Shown: positions 1 to 9,618, counted from the first letter of the stretch. The stretch is 64,000 bases of DNA from G963556115 sp963667375 (GCA_963667375.1 OY763323.1:2170001-2234000), one strand, 5' to 3'. Notes: a model not told the origin generated them from the letters alone. Numbers and translations: made by a program.

Positions 1-587
1 TGATGTATTCTTATCCTCCTGCAACTCCTGAAATGATCGAGGATGGATTCAGAACTATTGCCGAGCGGTGGATTCCTATCCTTGATGTCTTTGCCGAGAA
101 TGGAATCAAGTATGCCTTTGAAACTCATCCGGCTGAAATTGCCTTTGACATTGCTTCTGCGCAGAGACTGCTCGATACGTTAGAGCATCATCCGGCATTC
201 GGGTTTAATTATGATCCATCGCATTTTGCGTATCAGGGAGTTGACTATATCTTGTTCCTCAACACCTTCAAGAATCTTATTTACAATGTACATGTCAAGG
301 ATGTCTGGTTTGGTCATGGTGACGGTACTGTAGGTCTTTTCGGCGGTCATACCTGTTTTGGTGATCCAAGACGTTATTGGGATTTCCGCTCACCGGGCAG
401 AGGCGATATTAGGTTTGAAGATATTATTGTTACACTCAATGCGATTGATTATCAGGGTCCGTTATCAGTAGAGTGGGAAGATTCACATATGGATAGACTT
501 CATGGCGCACGTGAAGCGCGCGAGTTTGTTGCTAAACTGGATTTTCCACCTTCAGCTATAAATTTTGATGCAGCTTATGGTGAGTAG
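1..587 (+). CDS. Sugar phosphate isomerase/epimerase (3' part, truncated by window edge)
   Basis: This is the C-terminal part of a xylose-isomerase-like TIM barrel (AP_endonuc_2 family), which interconverts sugars or their derivatives in the cytoplasm. The reading frame is already open at the window edge (codons in phase with position 3) and ends at TAG 585-587, so the true start lies outside. Metal-ligand-like motifs appear in the expected order: a Glu in ETHPAEIAFD, Asp/His in YDPSHF, His in HVKD and a Glu in VEWED. Proteins of this kind usually sit in sugar or inositol catabolic operons, but the upstream genes are not visible, so the substrate is unknown. The gene is followed by a strong terminator, so it is the last gene of its operon. 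Confidence 0.85.
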   Translation, partial: MYSYPPATPEMIEDGFRTIAERWIPILDVFAENGIKYAFETHPAEIAFDIASAQRLLDTLEHHPAFGFNYDPSHFAYQGVDYILFLNTFKNLIYNVHVKDVWFGHGDGTVGLFGGHTCFGDPRRYWDFRSPGRGDIRFEDIIVTLNAIDYQGPLSVEWEDSHMDRLHGAREAREFVAKLDFPPSAINFDAAYGE

Positions 588-635
588 TATAACAGTCGTA
601 AAGTAAATAGAATAAATTGTTATTTGGGTTTTCAA

Positions 636-672
636 CGGTCATTACGTTAGTTCGTAATGACCGCTTTTTTTT
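636..672 (+). terminator. Rho-independent terminator of the epimerase operon
   Basis: A perfect 11-bp stem (CGGTCATTACG with its complement CGTAATGACCG) closes a 6-nt loop and is followed by C and an uninterrupted run of nine T. It lies 49 nt after the epimerase stop codon and faces the plus strand. Confidence 0.9.
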
Positions 673-740
673 GATAATAGAGGTTTTCATGCGGAATCGT
701 AAATAGTATTCGACGAGATTTAAAATTATAATAAATTGGC

Positions 741-769
741 TTGATTTATACATACGTATGAATTACAAT
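741..769 (+). promoter_or_regulatory. Promoter of the cecR-ybhGFSR-like operon with palindromic operator
   Basis: TTGATT (741-746) and TACAAT (764-769) are separated by 17 nt. The perfect palindrome CATACGTATG (751-760) lies in the spacer. Since the first gene downstream is a TetR-family repressor, this is a good candidate for an autoregulatory operator that would block RNA polymerase directly. The sequence elements are seen; the regulatory role is inferred. Confidence 0.6.
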
Positions 770-813
770 GCATTTGTTAGGATAATGGCGGTAATAATCA
801 GAAGGCGGAATAG

Positions 814-1515
814 ATGAACGAGAAAAAAAAGGATTCAGTACGGACAAAAAGCGGGCAGCCAGATGCCAGAGTACGTCTGTTGCAGGCGGGAATGGAAGTG
901 TTCGGTGATTTTGGATTTGCGGCGGTTACAACCAGACAGATTGCAGCGAAAGCAGAGGTGAATCTTGCTTCTATTCCTTATTACTTTGGGACAAAGGAGC
1001 AGCTGTACAATGAATGTATCGCAGAAATTCTGGTTTTTGCGAATAAGCGATTGGAGGGAATCAGTAAAGATATAGAGAACAGGCTTGCGGAAGCAGAGTT
1101 GTCGCGTCTGGAGGTTGTCGCTCTTCTGGAGCATTTTTTACAGACTGTATTTGATATTATTACTGATAAAGAGGTGCTGCCGTATACTGCGCTTATTTTG
1201 CGTGAGCATATAAATCCGTCTCCGGCTTATGAATTATTATATGATAGATTGTTTTTTCCGTTACATTCACTGATTGCTGCACTGGTGGCAAGGCTCACCG
1301 GTCTTGAAAAAGAGAGTGAGGAGTGTATTTTGCGGGCGCATGTGCTTATCGGTCAGATTATGGGGTTTTTGCTGGGAAGAAATTTTTTGTTGAAGAGACT
1401 TGGAATGAAGCAGGGCAAGGATATACAGTTGTCACCTCAAGAAGCGGTATATGTTAAAGGAATTATCAGTGAGTATGTCCGGAGTATTTTTTCAGGTGAT
1501 GGTGCTGAAAGTTAG
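814..1515 (+). CDS. cecR: TetR/AcrR-family repressor, CecR (YbiH)-like
   Basis: A 233-residue DNA-binding repressor. The N-terminal TetR helix-turn-helix is clear at about residues 20-65 (ARVRLLQAGMEVFGDFGFAAVTT, then TRQIAAKAEV and the PYYFGTKEQLY recognition segment). The rest is a helical ligand-binding domain of the type found in CecR (DUF1956-like). In Escherichia coli, cecR heads an operon with ybhG, ybhF, ybhS and ybhR and affects sensitivity to some antibiotics. The same gene order follows here with gaps of 13 nt or less, which supports the assignment more than the sequence alone. The start is preceded by AAGGCGG. The gene probably represses its own operon through the palindrome at 751-760; the inducer is unknown. 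Confidence 0.8.
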   Translation: MNEKKKDSVRTKSGQPDARVRLLQAGMEVFGDFGFAAVTTRQIAAKAEVNLASIPYYFGTKEQLYNECIAEILVFANKRLEGISKDIENRLAEAELSRLEVVALLEHFLQTVFDIITDKEVLPYTALILREHINPSPAYELLYDRLFFPLHSLIAALVARLTGLEKESEECILRAHVLIGQIMGFLLGRNFLLKRLGMKQGKDIQLSPQEAVYVKGIISEYVRSIFSGDGAES

Positions 1516-1528
1516 GAAAGTGTAGATA

Positions 1529-2527
1529 ATGAGTAAAATACGGAAGAGAATCATATTGGTACTTCTTGCGGCCGCTTTGTTTGGAGCCTGGAAAGGGCGG
1601 GAGTACTATCTGCAAAAACAAGCGGCGGGGAAGGATCTGATAATATATGGTAACGTTGATATCCGGCAAGTAAAATTGGGTTTTCGGGTGGCGGGAAGAT
1701 TGCAGGAGCTGAAGGTCGAGGAGGGAGACCGGGTAGAACCGGGTCAGCTGCTCGGGGTACTGGATGATATCCCGTATCGCGATAGTCTGCGTGTGACCGA
1801 GGCTGAACTCGCAAAGGCCGTGGCGGAACAGGCAAAACTTGAGAATGGTTATCGCCGTGAAGAGACCGCTCAGGCCAAGGCTCTGGTTGTTCAGCGGGAA
1901 GCGGCATATGAGCATGCGCTGAGTGAGATGAAGCGGCAGGAAGCTTTGTACGAACAGAGGGTGATATCCAAGCGGGTGCTGGATCAGGCGACTACAGATT
2001 ATGAAGAGGCTAAGGCTCTTCTGGCATCGGCTGAAGAGGGATTGCAGCTCAGCAGTTCCGGGTACCGGGCGGAGGATATCGAGGCCGGTAGGGCAGGGGT
2101 TGAACTGGCACAGGCCAGTCTGGCACAGATGAAGACCCAGCTTGATGATACCCGTCTGTATTCACCTGCAGCTGGAACTGTACTTACCAGAGTCTGTGAA
2201 CCGGGAGCGGTGGTATCGGCGGGGCAGACGGTGTATACCCTCAGTCTGGATGAGCCGTTGTGGATTAGAGCTTATGTGGATGAACCGGATCTTGGACGGG
2301 TAAAGCTGGGGCTGAAGGCTTTGCTGCGTACTGATTCTTTCCCTGACAAGGTCTATACCGGCAAGGTCGGGTTTATTTCACCTGAAGCAGAATTTACGCC
2401 TAAAGAAGTTGAAACTCCGGAACTTCGGACAATGCTGGTTTACCGGCTGCGAATTATTGTAGATAAGGGGCAGGACGGATTACTGCAGGGTATGCCGGTG
2501 ACGGTTGAGCTGGTAGAGAATGAATAG
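1529..2527 (+). CDS. ybhG: HlyD-type periplasmic adaptor (membrane fusion) protein, YbhG-like
   Basis: A 332-residue adaptor subunit linking the inner-membrane ABC exporter encoded downstream to the outer membrane. An N-terminal membrane anchor (about residues 8-24) is followed by a biotinyl-lipoyl-like half (LGFRVAGRLQELKVEEGDRV), a coiled-coil hairpin rich in Glu, Ala and Gln (about residues 85-200), the second lipoyl half (LYSPAAGTVLTRVCEPGAVV) and a beta-barrel region. That order is typical for HlyD/EmrA-like adaptors. It starts 13 nt after the cecR-like gene and ends 5 nt before the ATPase gene, so all are presumably co-transcribed. The exported substrate is not evident. Confidence 0.88.
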   Translation: MSKIRKRIILVLLAAALFGAWKGREYYLQKQAAGKDLIIYGNVDIRQVKLGFRVAGRLQELKVEEGDRVEPGQLLGVLDDIPYRDSLRVTEAELAKAVAEQAKLENGYRREETAQAKALVVQREAAYEHALSEMKRQEALYEQRVISKRVLDQATTDYEEAKALLASAEEGLQLSSSGYRAEDIEAGRAGVELAQASLAQMKTQLDDTRLYSPAAGTVLTRVCEPGAVVSAGQTVYTLSLDEPLWIRAYVDEPDLGRVKLGLKALLRTDSFPDKVYTGKVGFISPEAEFTPKEVETPELRTMLVYRLRIIVDKGQDGLLQGMPVTVELVENE

Positions 2528-2532
2528 CGGAT

Positions 2533-4323
2533 ATGACTATGATAATTAAACCGGAAAGTATCGATAGCGGTATCCAGACAGCTACTGCAAAAGACGGGAA
2601 TACAGCTGCAATAAGTATCCGGAATCTCAGTAAGAGTTTTGACGCGGGTAAAACTGTCGCACTCGCAGGAATAAATGCGGAGATTTATCCCGGAAGAATA
2701 ACCGGTCTGGTAGGACCGGATGGTGCTGGCAAGACAACTTTGATACGTTTGCTTGCCGGTATATTAAGCTGCGATCCGGGATATATCGATGTTTGCGGTT
2801 TTGATCCGGCGGATGCGGCGGAGGATATTCACCGGTTTATTGGGTATATGCCGCAGCGCTTTGGTCTTTATGGAGACCTTTCGGTTATTGAAAATCTGAG
2901 GCTTCATGCGGAGTTGCAGGGGGTGGCGCTTGAGGATATGGAGCCGGTTTTTGCTCGGCTCCTGGAATTTACCGATTTGGCGCGGTTTCAGGGGCGTCTG
3001 GCTGGAAGATTATCCGGGGGTATGAAGCAGAAATTGGGATTGGCATGTGCTTTATTGCGCAAGCCGCGTGTTTTGTTACTCGATGAACCGAGTGTTGGCG
3101 TGGATCCATTGTCGCGTCGTGAACTCTGGAAGATGGTACGGGAGCTCTCTGATAATCAGACCTGTATTCTCTGGAGTACAGCTTATCTTGACGAAGCCGA
3201 ACGTTGTGATGATGTCCTGTTGCTGAATTCCGGAAAACTTCTGTTCAAGGGCACGCCGGCGGAGCTTACCGGCAGGGTAGAAGGGCGAACCTTCCTCCTT
3301 GGAAGCGCGAGTGATAACCGGCGTAAATTGTTGTCGGGAGCATTACTGCGGAGTGAGGTGATGGATGGGGTAATTCAGGGAAGTTATGTGCGTCTTATGA
3401 CCGCGCCGGAAAGTGAACTTCCTGAGATGCAGAATCTGGGCGCGGAGTCTGTAAAACAGGTGCCGGCACGTTTTGAAGATGCGTTTGTTGATATTCTGGG
3501 AGGGCATCCCAAGGATATACCGCCTCTTGGGGAGAGTATACCGATGATTGCCCCCTCCTCTGAGGCGGTTGTCGAGACTGTCGGTCTGACCAAGAAGTTC
3601 GGTGAGTTCACTGCAGTAAATAACGTGTCATTCAATATCTGTCCCGGGAGAATTTTTGGTTTGCTCGGGCCCAATGGCGCCGGCAAATCCACAACCTTCA
3701 AAATGCTTTGCGGACTTATTCGCCCCAGCAGCGGCCGGGCTCTTGTCTGTGGGATTGATCTGGCGTACTCCCCGGGTAAGGCTCGTTCAAGACTTGGGTA
3801 TATGGCGCAGAAGTTTTCACTGTATGACGGTCTGAGTGTGGAGCAGAATCTGCGTTTCTTTTCTGGGGTCTACGGTTTGCGCGGTAAACGGCAGCGTGAG
3901 CGTATTCGGGAGATGGAACATCTCTTCGGACTTGGGAGGTATATGTCCAGCAGTACTGCGCAACTGCCTCTCGGGTATAAGCAGCGGCTGGCACTTGCCT
4001 GCTCGGTGATGCATAATCCGGCGGTGCTATTTCTTGATGAGCCGACATCTGGGGTGGATCCGCTGACCAGACGTGAGTTCTGGAAGCATATAAACAGTCT
4101 GGTTGAAAAAGGTGTGGCTATAGTTGTAACCACGCATTTTATGGATGAGGCGGAGTATTGTGATGATATAGCGTTGATTTACCGGGGGCAGATGATATCC
4201 AGCGGCGCTCCGGATAAGCTCAAGGCGGATGCACGCAGTGACGAGTTATCGGATCCGACACTGGAGGATGCCTTTATTTCTCTGATTCGGCAGCATGATC
4301 AGCAGGGACAGGAGGTGCTGTAA
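2533..4323 (+). CDS. ybhF: Double ATP-binding cassette protein of an ABC-2 exporter, YbhF-like
   Basis: This 596-residue cytoplasmic ATPase contains two full ABC domains in one chain. Domain 1 has Walker A GPDGAGKTT, signature LSGGMKQK and Walker B LLLDEPSVGVDP. Domain 2 has Walker A GPNGAGKST, a degenerate signature LPLGYKQR and Walker B LFLDEPTSGVDP. Tandem cassettes with a non-canonical LPLGYKQ in the second half are a known trait of YbhF/RbbA-type ATPases. The ATP sites probably power the YbhS/YbhR permease pair. Its stop codon overlaps the start of the next gene (shared A at 4323), which indicates translational coupling. Confidence 0.92.
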   Translation: MTMIIKPESIDSGIQTATAKDGNTAAISIRNLSKSFDAGKTVALAGINAEIYPGRITGLVGPDGAGKTTLIRLLAGILSCDPGYIDVCGFDPADAAEDIHRFIGYMPQRFGLYGDLSVIENLRLHAELQGVALEDMEPVFARLLEFTDLARFQGRLAGRLSGGMKQKLGLACALLRKPRVLLLDEPSVGVDPLSRRELWKMVRELSDNQTCILWSTAYLDEAERCDDVLLLNSGKLLFKGTPAELTGRVEGRTFLLGSASDNRRKLLSGALLRSEVMDGVIQGSYVRLMTAPESELPEMQNLGAESVKQVPARFEDAFVDILGGHPKDIPPLGESIPMIAPSSEAVVETVGLTKKFGEFTAVNNVSFNICPGRIFGLLGPNGAGKSTTFKMLCGLIRPSSGRALVCGIDLAYSPGKARSRLGYMAQKFSLYDGLSVEQNLRFFSGVYGLRGKRQRERIREMEHLFGLGRYMSSSTAQLPLGYKQRLALACSVMHNPAVLFLDEPTSGVDPLTRREFWKHINSLVEKGVAIVVTTHFMDEAEYCDDIALIYRGQMISSGAPDKLKADARSDELSDPTLEDAFISLIRQHDQQGQEVL

Positions 4324-5468
4324 TGCCTATCGTCAGTCCTGGGGTGCGCCGGGTGCGGGCACTGTTTCACAAGGAATTTCTGCAGATAATCCGGGATCCC
4401 AGCAGCATTTTGATCGCTTTTGTACTTCCGGTTTTTCTGCTCTTTCTCTTTGGTTATGGGTTATCACTGGATGCTGATCATATAAAATGTGCGGTTGTGG
4501 TAGAGGATACTGGAGTGTATGGGCGTAAGTTGGCGCAGGCATTTACGCATACGGCGTATTTTGATGCAACTGTGACTTATGACCGGAATTTCGCCGAGTT
4601 GGAGATAGTCGAGGGCAGGGTTCGCGGGATAATTGTTATACCTGTCGATTTCAGCAGGAGAATTGTTGACTCCGAGGCCAGTGCCCGGGTGCAGGTAATT
4701 TCCGATGGCAGTGAACCGAATACGGCCGCTTTTGTTGAGGGGTATGCTGCAGGTGTGATTGAAAACTGGTATACGCAGAATCAGCTGGAGAATGGAGTGA
4801 TCCTGCTTGACGGCAAGAATGAGGGTATAACTCTGCGTTCACGTTACTGGTTTAATTCCGAGCTGTTGAGCAGGAATTTTCTGCTGCCTGGGTGTCTGAC
4901 TATGATTCTGGCTATTATCGGTACACTCTTAACGGCTCTGGTAGTTGCCAGAGAGTGGGAGCGGGGAACGATGGAGTCGCTGCTGGCTACCCCGATACAC
5001 CCGGTGGAGCTGATAATAAGCAAGATACTGCCGTATTTTGTTCTGGGTATGGGGTCACTGCTGATTGCGACGGTCGCAGCGCGTCTTATTTTTGACTTGC
5101 CCTTCAGAGGATCGGTCTGGTCTTTGGTTATGGTTACTTCAGCATTCTTGCTGGTATCGCTGCTAATGGGGCTGTTGATTTCTACCACCTCCAGAAATCA
5201 GTTTGTTGCGGCTCAGCTCTCAATACTTCTGGCGTTTCTTCCGGTTACGATGCTGTCGGGTTTTGTCTTTGAAATTAAGTCCATGCCCTGGATACTGCAG
5301 CAGGTTACCAGACTGGTACCGGCGCGGTATTATGTAGCTTCGGCACAGACCATTTTTCTTGCCGGAGATATCTGGCCGGTTCTATTGCCGGCAACTATGG
5401 TGCTGCTGCTGATGGCTGGGATTTTATTGTTTCTGACGCTGCGCAAAAGTGCCAAGAGGCTGGATTAG
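4323..5468 (+). CDS. ybhS: ABC-2 type exporter permease, YbhS-like
   Basis: A 381-residue inner-membrane permease of the ABC-2 family. One N-terminal membrane segment (about residues 22-42, FVLPVFLLFLFGYGLSL) precedes a long extracytoplasmic loop (about 45-185). Five further hydrophobic segments follow, including the conserved TALVVAREWERGTMESLLATP coupling motif. The start ATG overlaps the last base of the ATPase stop codon. With the next gene it would form the two membrane subunits of the exporter. Homologues have been linked to drug, sodium or lipid-related export, but the substrate cannot be read from sequence. Confidence 0.9.
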   Translation: MPIVSPGVRRVRALFHKEFLQIIRDPSSILIAFVLPVFLLFLFGYGLSLDADHIKCAVVVEDTGVYGRKLAQAFTHTAYFDATVTYDRNFAELEIVEGRVRGIIVIPVDFSRRIVDSEASARVQVISDGSEPNTAAFVEGYAAGVIENWYTQNQLENGVILLDGKNEGITLRSRYWFNSELLSRNFLLPGCLTMILAIIGTLLTALVVAREWERGTMESLLATPIHPVELIISKILPYFVLGMGSLLIATVAARLIFDLPFRGSVWSLVMVTSAFLLVSLLMGLLISTTSRNQFVAAQLSILLAFLPVTMLSGFVFEIKSMPWILQQVTRLVPARYYVASAQTIFLAGDIWPVLLPATMVLLLMAGILLFLTLRKSAKRLD

Positions 5469-5478
5469 GAGTAGGGAT

Positions 5479-6573
5479 ATGTGGAGAATCTGGATACTTA
5501 TTATCAAAGAATTTCAGGTTATATGGCGTGATAAGAAGAGCCGGTATATCCTGTTTGTGCCGCCGGTGGTACAGACACTGCTCTTTGGATTTGCCGCGAC
5601 AATGGAGGTAAAGGATGTGGCGGTTGCAGTATGTAACCTTGACCGTGGTTATTATGGTGAGGAGCTGGTAGCTAGAATCGGAGCCAGCTCGTCGTTTCAT
5701 GATATCATAACAATAGATCGGCAGCAGGAGCTTACTTCGGCAATTGATTCACGCAGAGTTATTCTGGCCGTAACTATACCGGAGGATTTTTCACGTACGG
5801 TTCTGGCGGGAGAACCGGTGGAGCTGCAGGTGCTTCTTGACGGGAGGAGAAGTAATACTTCTCAGATTGCTGAAAATTATCTGGCCGAGATTGTGCGGCG
5901 TCTGCAGGCGGAGATCACCGGTGAAGGGTTGAAGATAGAACTTGATACCAGAACCTGGTTCAATCCGAATAAACAGTATCAGTGGTTTACGGTACCCGGA
6001 CTTATCGGAATTATTATGGGGATAGAGATCTTGCTGCTTACCGGACTCTCGGTGGCGCGGGAACGTGAACTCGGCACCTTTGAACAGCTGCAGGTTTCAC
6101 CTCTTTCTTCGGGTGAGATTATAATCGGTAAGACAATTCCGGCTCTGCTTATCGGGGTGGCGGAGGGTACACTTGTCGTGTTGATGGCGTTATTTTTCTT
6201 TAAAATTCCGCTGCAGGGAGCGGTTGTACTGTTGTATATGTCGATGTTGCTTTATGCTCTGGCTATGACCGGTATCGGGCTTTTTATCTCGGCACTGGTT
6301 CAGACACAGCAGCAGGCGATGTTGGGAACATTTCTGGTGCTGCTGCCGATTATCCTGCTTTCCGGATTTGTTACCCCGGTTGAGAATATGCCGCACTGGC
6401 TGCAGTCGGCTACTCTCTGGAATCCGTTACGCTACTTTCTGGTAATAGTCAAAGGGGTATTTCTGAAGAATGTATCGCTGGGGGTGATTCTGCCGGAAGA
6501 GGTATCGCTGGTAGCTGTGGCCTGTTGTACGCTGATAACCTCCGTCTGGTTCTTCAGAAGAAAGCTTGCCTGA
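5479..6573 (+). CDS. ybhR: ABC-2 type exporter permease, YbhR-like
   Basis: A 364-residue paralogue of the preceding permease with the same plan: one N-terminal membrane helix, a large periplasmic loop, then a five-helix domain opening with SVARERELGTFEQLQVSPL, the ABC-2 coupling motif. I chose ATG 5479 (MWRIWILIIKEFQ) because AGGAGTAGGG ends just before it; an in-frame ATG at 5449 would extend the protein inside the previous gene and has no ribosome-binding site. It closes the five-gene exporter operon. No clear plus-strand terminator follows; the next hairpin (6696-6734) fits the opposite strand better. Confidence 0.9.
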   Translation: MWRIWILIIKEFQVIWRDKKSRYILFVPPVVQTLLFGFAATMEVKDVAVAVCNLDRGYYGEELVARIGASSSFHDIITIDRQQELTSAIDSRRVILAVTIPEDFSRTVLAGEPVELQVLLDGRRSNTSQIAENYLAEIVRRLQAEITGEGLKIELDTRTWFNPNKQYQWFTVPGLIGIIMGIEILLLTGLSVARERELGTFEQLQVSPLSSGEIIIGKTIPALLIGVAEGTLVVLMALFFFKIPLQGAVVLLYMSMLLYALAMTGIGLFISALVQTQQQAMLGTFLVLLPIILLSGFVTPVENMPHWLQSATLWNPLRYFLVIVKGVFLKNVSLGVILPEEVSLVAVACCTLITSVWFFRRKLA

Positions 6574-6695
6574 GACTGTATTGCCGGTGTGGATAATTAT
6601 TGGCGGTTGGGTTTCATGTGGGTGAGGTGTCACTGGGTGTATCTGTATCTCGTTAATATCTCTTACCAGTTTCCATGGGTCAGCCATTAAAATTA

Positions 6696-6734
6696 GGAGA
6701 CCGGAAATATAGCAGAGCTATATCCCCGGCCTCC
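6696..6734 (-). terminator. Hairpin terminator downstream of ppdK
   Basis: An 18-bp stem with a 3-nt loop lies 26 nt past the ppdK stop codon. On the minus strand every position pairs (three of them G-U), whereas the plus strand would have three A-C mismatches. That shows the functional RNA is the ppdK transcript. The stem is followed by TAATTTTAA rather than a pure T run, so it may act partly as a 3'-end stabiliser. Confidence 0.65.
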
Positions 6735-6759
6735 AGGTTTTAGTTGGTAAATCTTTGGT

Positions 6760-9618
6760 TTAATTATTCTTTATAGCTGCCTGCGCTGCTGCCAGTCTGG
6801 CAATAGGCACCCGGTATGGTGAGCAGCTGACATAGGTCAATCCTGATTTGTGGCAGAATTCAATAGAGCGTGGATCGCCTCCATGTTCGCCGCAGATTCC
6901 AAGTTTGAAATCAGGTTTGGCGCTACGTGCATACTTGATCGCCACCTCCATCAGTCTACCTACACCGCTGGTATCAATACTTTGGAAGGGGTTATATTCG
7001 TAGATGCCGCTGTTTACATAATCAGCGAGGAAATCACCGGAATCATCACGGGAGAAACCACAACCCATCTGGGTCAGATCGTTGGTGCCGAAGCTGAAGA
7101 AGTCAGCCTCTTTGACGATTTCATCAGCTGTCATTGCGGCACGCGGAACTTCGATCATGGTTCCGATCTTGACCTTTACCGGTAATTCAGCAATATTCTT
7201 CTCTGATTTTATCTGGTCGATAACCTTGAGTGCTACCTGTTTCTGATTGCAGAGTTCGCGGACATTTCCGACAAGTGGAATCATTATTTCAGGCTGGCTG
7301 CCGGCAACTGAACAACCGGCTTCAATAATTGCTCTAACCTGCATGGCCGTAATCTCAGGATAGGATATACCCAGACGACAACCACGGTGACCAAGCATCG
7401 GATTGAATTCATGGAGAGACTCGACAAGCTTTTTGACATCAGAAATAGCAATACCCATATTCTCCGCCATTTCCTGGGCTCCGGCATCATCCTGTGGCAG
7501 GAACTCGTGCAGCGGAGGATCAAGCAGACGGATAGTACATGGAAGTCCAGCCATGGCTTCAAATATTCCCTTGAAGTCAGCACGCTGAAGTTCAAGAAGT
7601 TCGGCGAGCGCCTGCTCGTACTGCTTGAGCGCCATTATTTCGTCTTTGTCTGTCAGTATGCTTTTGTCCAGTTCATCAATGGTCTTCACACCCAGTTTTT
7701 CTTTGAGTTTCTTGACTTTATCTGCTACCAGAATGAAACGGCGGAAGCTTATGATACGTCCTTCTTCAAAGAACATGTGTTCGGTACGGCAGAGACCGAT
7801 GCCCTGAGCACCGAATCTGAAAGCGACACCGGCATCCTTTGGTGTATCCGCATTGGTGCGTATTGCAAGTTTGCGGTATTTATCTGCCCATTCCATGATT
7901 TTAGCGAAGGGGCCGGATACAGCCGGAGCAACACTCTTGATCTTTCCGGCATAGATAATTCCTGTAGAACCATTGAGACTCAGGTAGTCACCCTCTTTGA
8001 AGGTCTTGCCGTTGATCGTAAGACTCTTGTTGGCGTAATCAATCTGGAGTTCAGAACAGCCGGAGACACAGCACTTGCCCCAGCCTCGGGCAACAACGGC
8101 AGCATGACTGGTCATACCGCCACGGGCAGTCAAAATACCGGCCGCAACGTGCATTCCGGTAACATCTTCAGGGCTGGTCTCAATTCTGGTAAGAATCACT
8201 TCATGCCCTTCTGCGGCGAGTCTCTCTGCATCCTGGGCATTGAAAACTATTTCACCGCTGGAAGCTCCAGGACTTGCAGGCAGACCTCTGCCGATCTCTT
8301 CAGCTTCTTTTTCCGCCTTGCTGTCAAATATAGGGTGGAGCAGTTGATCAAGCTGTTCAGGATCAACCGACAGCAATGCTTCCTCTTCAGTTATCAGTCC
8401 TTCTTCCGCCAGATCCACAGCTATACGGACCGCAGCCGCACCGGTACGTTTGCCGTTTCTGGTCTGCAGCATATAAAGTTTGCTCTGTTCGATGGTAAAT
8501 TCCAGATCCTGCATGTCACGGTAATGGTTTTCAAGCTGCTTTCTGATATTATCAAGCTGCTTGAAGCATTCCGGCATGGCTTCTTCCAGTGACGGATATT
8601 TTTTGACCCGTTCCTCTTCGGAAATATTATTGTTCTTGGCCCATTCGCGCGAGCCGGCGGTGGTGATCTGCTGGGGGGTACGGATTCCAGCAACCACGTC
8701 TTCTCCCTGAGCGTTTATCAGGTATTCGCCATAGAAATAACTGTTCTCGCCGGTAGAAGGGTCACGGGTGAAGGCAACACCGGTTGCACTCTTCTCTCCA
8801 CTGTTACCGAAAACCATGGTCTGTACATTGACCGCAGTGCCGATAAGACCGCGGATATCATTTATCTGGCGATATTTGATGGCGCGGGGGTTGTTCCATG
8901 ATTTGAATACGGCGTCGATAGACGCAAGTAGCTGTTCACGTGGATCCTGTGGGAATTTCTGCTGGTTGTCTGCGTAAACTTTTTTGTATTCTTCGACAAC
9001 TTCCTTCAGGTCTGCAACTTCGAGGGTTGTATCAGGAACTTGTTTATTGAGAGCTTCCTGCTGAAGGGTTGCAGAATCGGCTATGCCCTTGCGCTGTGCG
9101 TAGCTGCGTTTTACTTTTTCCAGCGCATGTTCAAAATCATGATGCGGGATACCCAGTACAACGTCTCCGAACATCTGTAAAAAGCGGCGGTAAGCATCCC
9201 AGGCAAAGCGTTCATTGCCGGTAAGTTCTGCCAAGGCCTTGAGTGTCTGATCGTTCAGACCAAGATTTAGCACGGTATCCATCATACCCGGCATTGAAAC
9301 GGCTGCACCCGATCTGACTGAAAAGAGCAGTGGGTTGCTGCCATAGCCAAAGGTTTTACCGGTAATTTCCTCTACTTTCTTGATATTTTCATCAATCTCT
9401 GTAAAGAGTTCTTCCGGGTACTTCTTGCCGAGTTTGTAATATTCATCACACACCTCGGTAGTGATTGTGAAACCAGGGGGGACAGGCAATCCGTGTGCGG
9501 ACATATCCGCAAGATTAGCGCCTTTTCCTCCAAGCAGAGGTTTCAGGGAGGTATTGCCTTCGGCGTTTCCACCTCCGAAGAAATAGATACGTTTTAAGGT
9601 TGTGGTATTACATGACAT
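6760..9618 (-). CDS. ppdK: Pyruvate, phosphate dikinase
   Basis: A 952-residue cytoplasmic enzyme that interconverts pyruvate + ATP + Pi and PEP + AMP + PPi. In anaerobes with PPi-linked glycolysis it often works in the pyruvate-forming direction. The N-terminal ATP-grasp domain starts with LLGGKGANLADM and contains SVRSGAAVSMPGMMDTVLN. The swivelling phosphohistidine domain has GGMTSHAAVVARG with the catalytic His at residue 505. The C-terminal PEP/pyruvate TIM barrel has GLCRTEHMFFE, IMIPLVG, SFGTNDLTQM and the Cys general-acid region GICGEHGGDP. Length and motifs are normal for the family. ATG 9618 is preceded by AAAGGAGAT. It appears to be monocistronic, transcribed from a promoter about 415 nt upstream through a structured leader. 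Confidence 0.97.
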   Translation of the reverse strand: MSCNTTTLKRIYFFGGGNAEGNTSLKPLLGGKGANLADMSAHGLPVPPGFTITTEVCDEYYKLGKKYPEELFTEIDENIKKVEEITGKTFGYGSNPLLFSVRSGAAVSMPGMMDTVLNLGLNDQTLKALAELTGNERFAWDAYRRFLQMFGDVVLGIPHHDFEHALEKVKRSYAQRKGIADSATLQQEALNKQVPDTTLEVADLKEVVEEYKKVYADNQQKFPQDPREQLLASIDAVFKSWNNPRAIKYRQINDIRGLIGTAVNVQTMVFGNSGEKSATGVAFTRDPSTGENSYFYGEYLINAQGEDVVAGIRTPQQITTAGSREWAKNNNISEEERVKKYPSLEEAMPECFKQLDNIRKQLENHYRDMQDLEFTIEQSKLYMLQTRNGKRTGAAAVRIAVDLAEEGLITEEEALLSVDPEQLDQLLHPIFDSKAEKEAEEIGRGLPASPGASSGEIVFNAQDAERLAAEGHEVILTRIETSPEDVTGMHVAAGILTARGGMTSHAAVVARGWGKCCVSGCSELQIDYANKSLTINGKTFKEGDYLSLNGSTGIIYAGKIKSVAPAVSGPFAKIMEWADKYRKLAIRTNADTPKDAGVAFRFGAQGIGLCRTEHMFFEEGRIISFRRFILVADKVKKLKEKLGVKTIDELDKSILTDKDEIMALKQYEQALAELLELQRADFKGIFEAMAGLPCTIRLLDPPLHEFLPQDDAGAQEMAENMGIAISDVKKLVESLHEFNPMLGHRGCRLGISYPEITAMQVRAIIEAGCSVAGSQPEIMIPLVGNVRELCNQKQVALKVIDQIKSEKNIAELPVKVKIGTMIEVPRAAMTADEIVKEADFFSFGTNDLTQMGCGFSRDDSGDFLADYVNSGIYEYNPFQSIDTSGVGRLMEVAIKYARSAKPDFKLGICGEHGGDPRSIEFCHKSGLTYVSCSPYRVPIARLAAAQAAIKNN

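Noticed and set aside
7387..8592. 401-codon plus-strand ORF opposite ppdK
   Set aside because: It lies fully antisense to the strongly supported ppdK gene, has no recognisable domain or ribosome-binding site, and its composition is that expected of an antisense frame.
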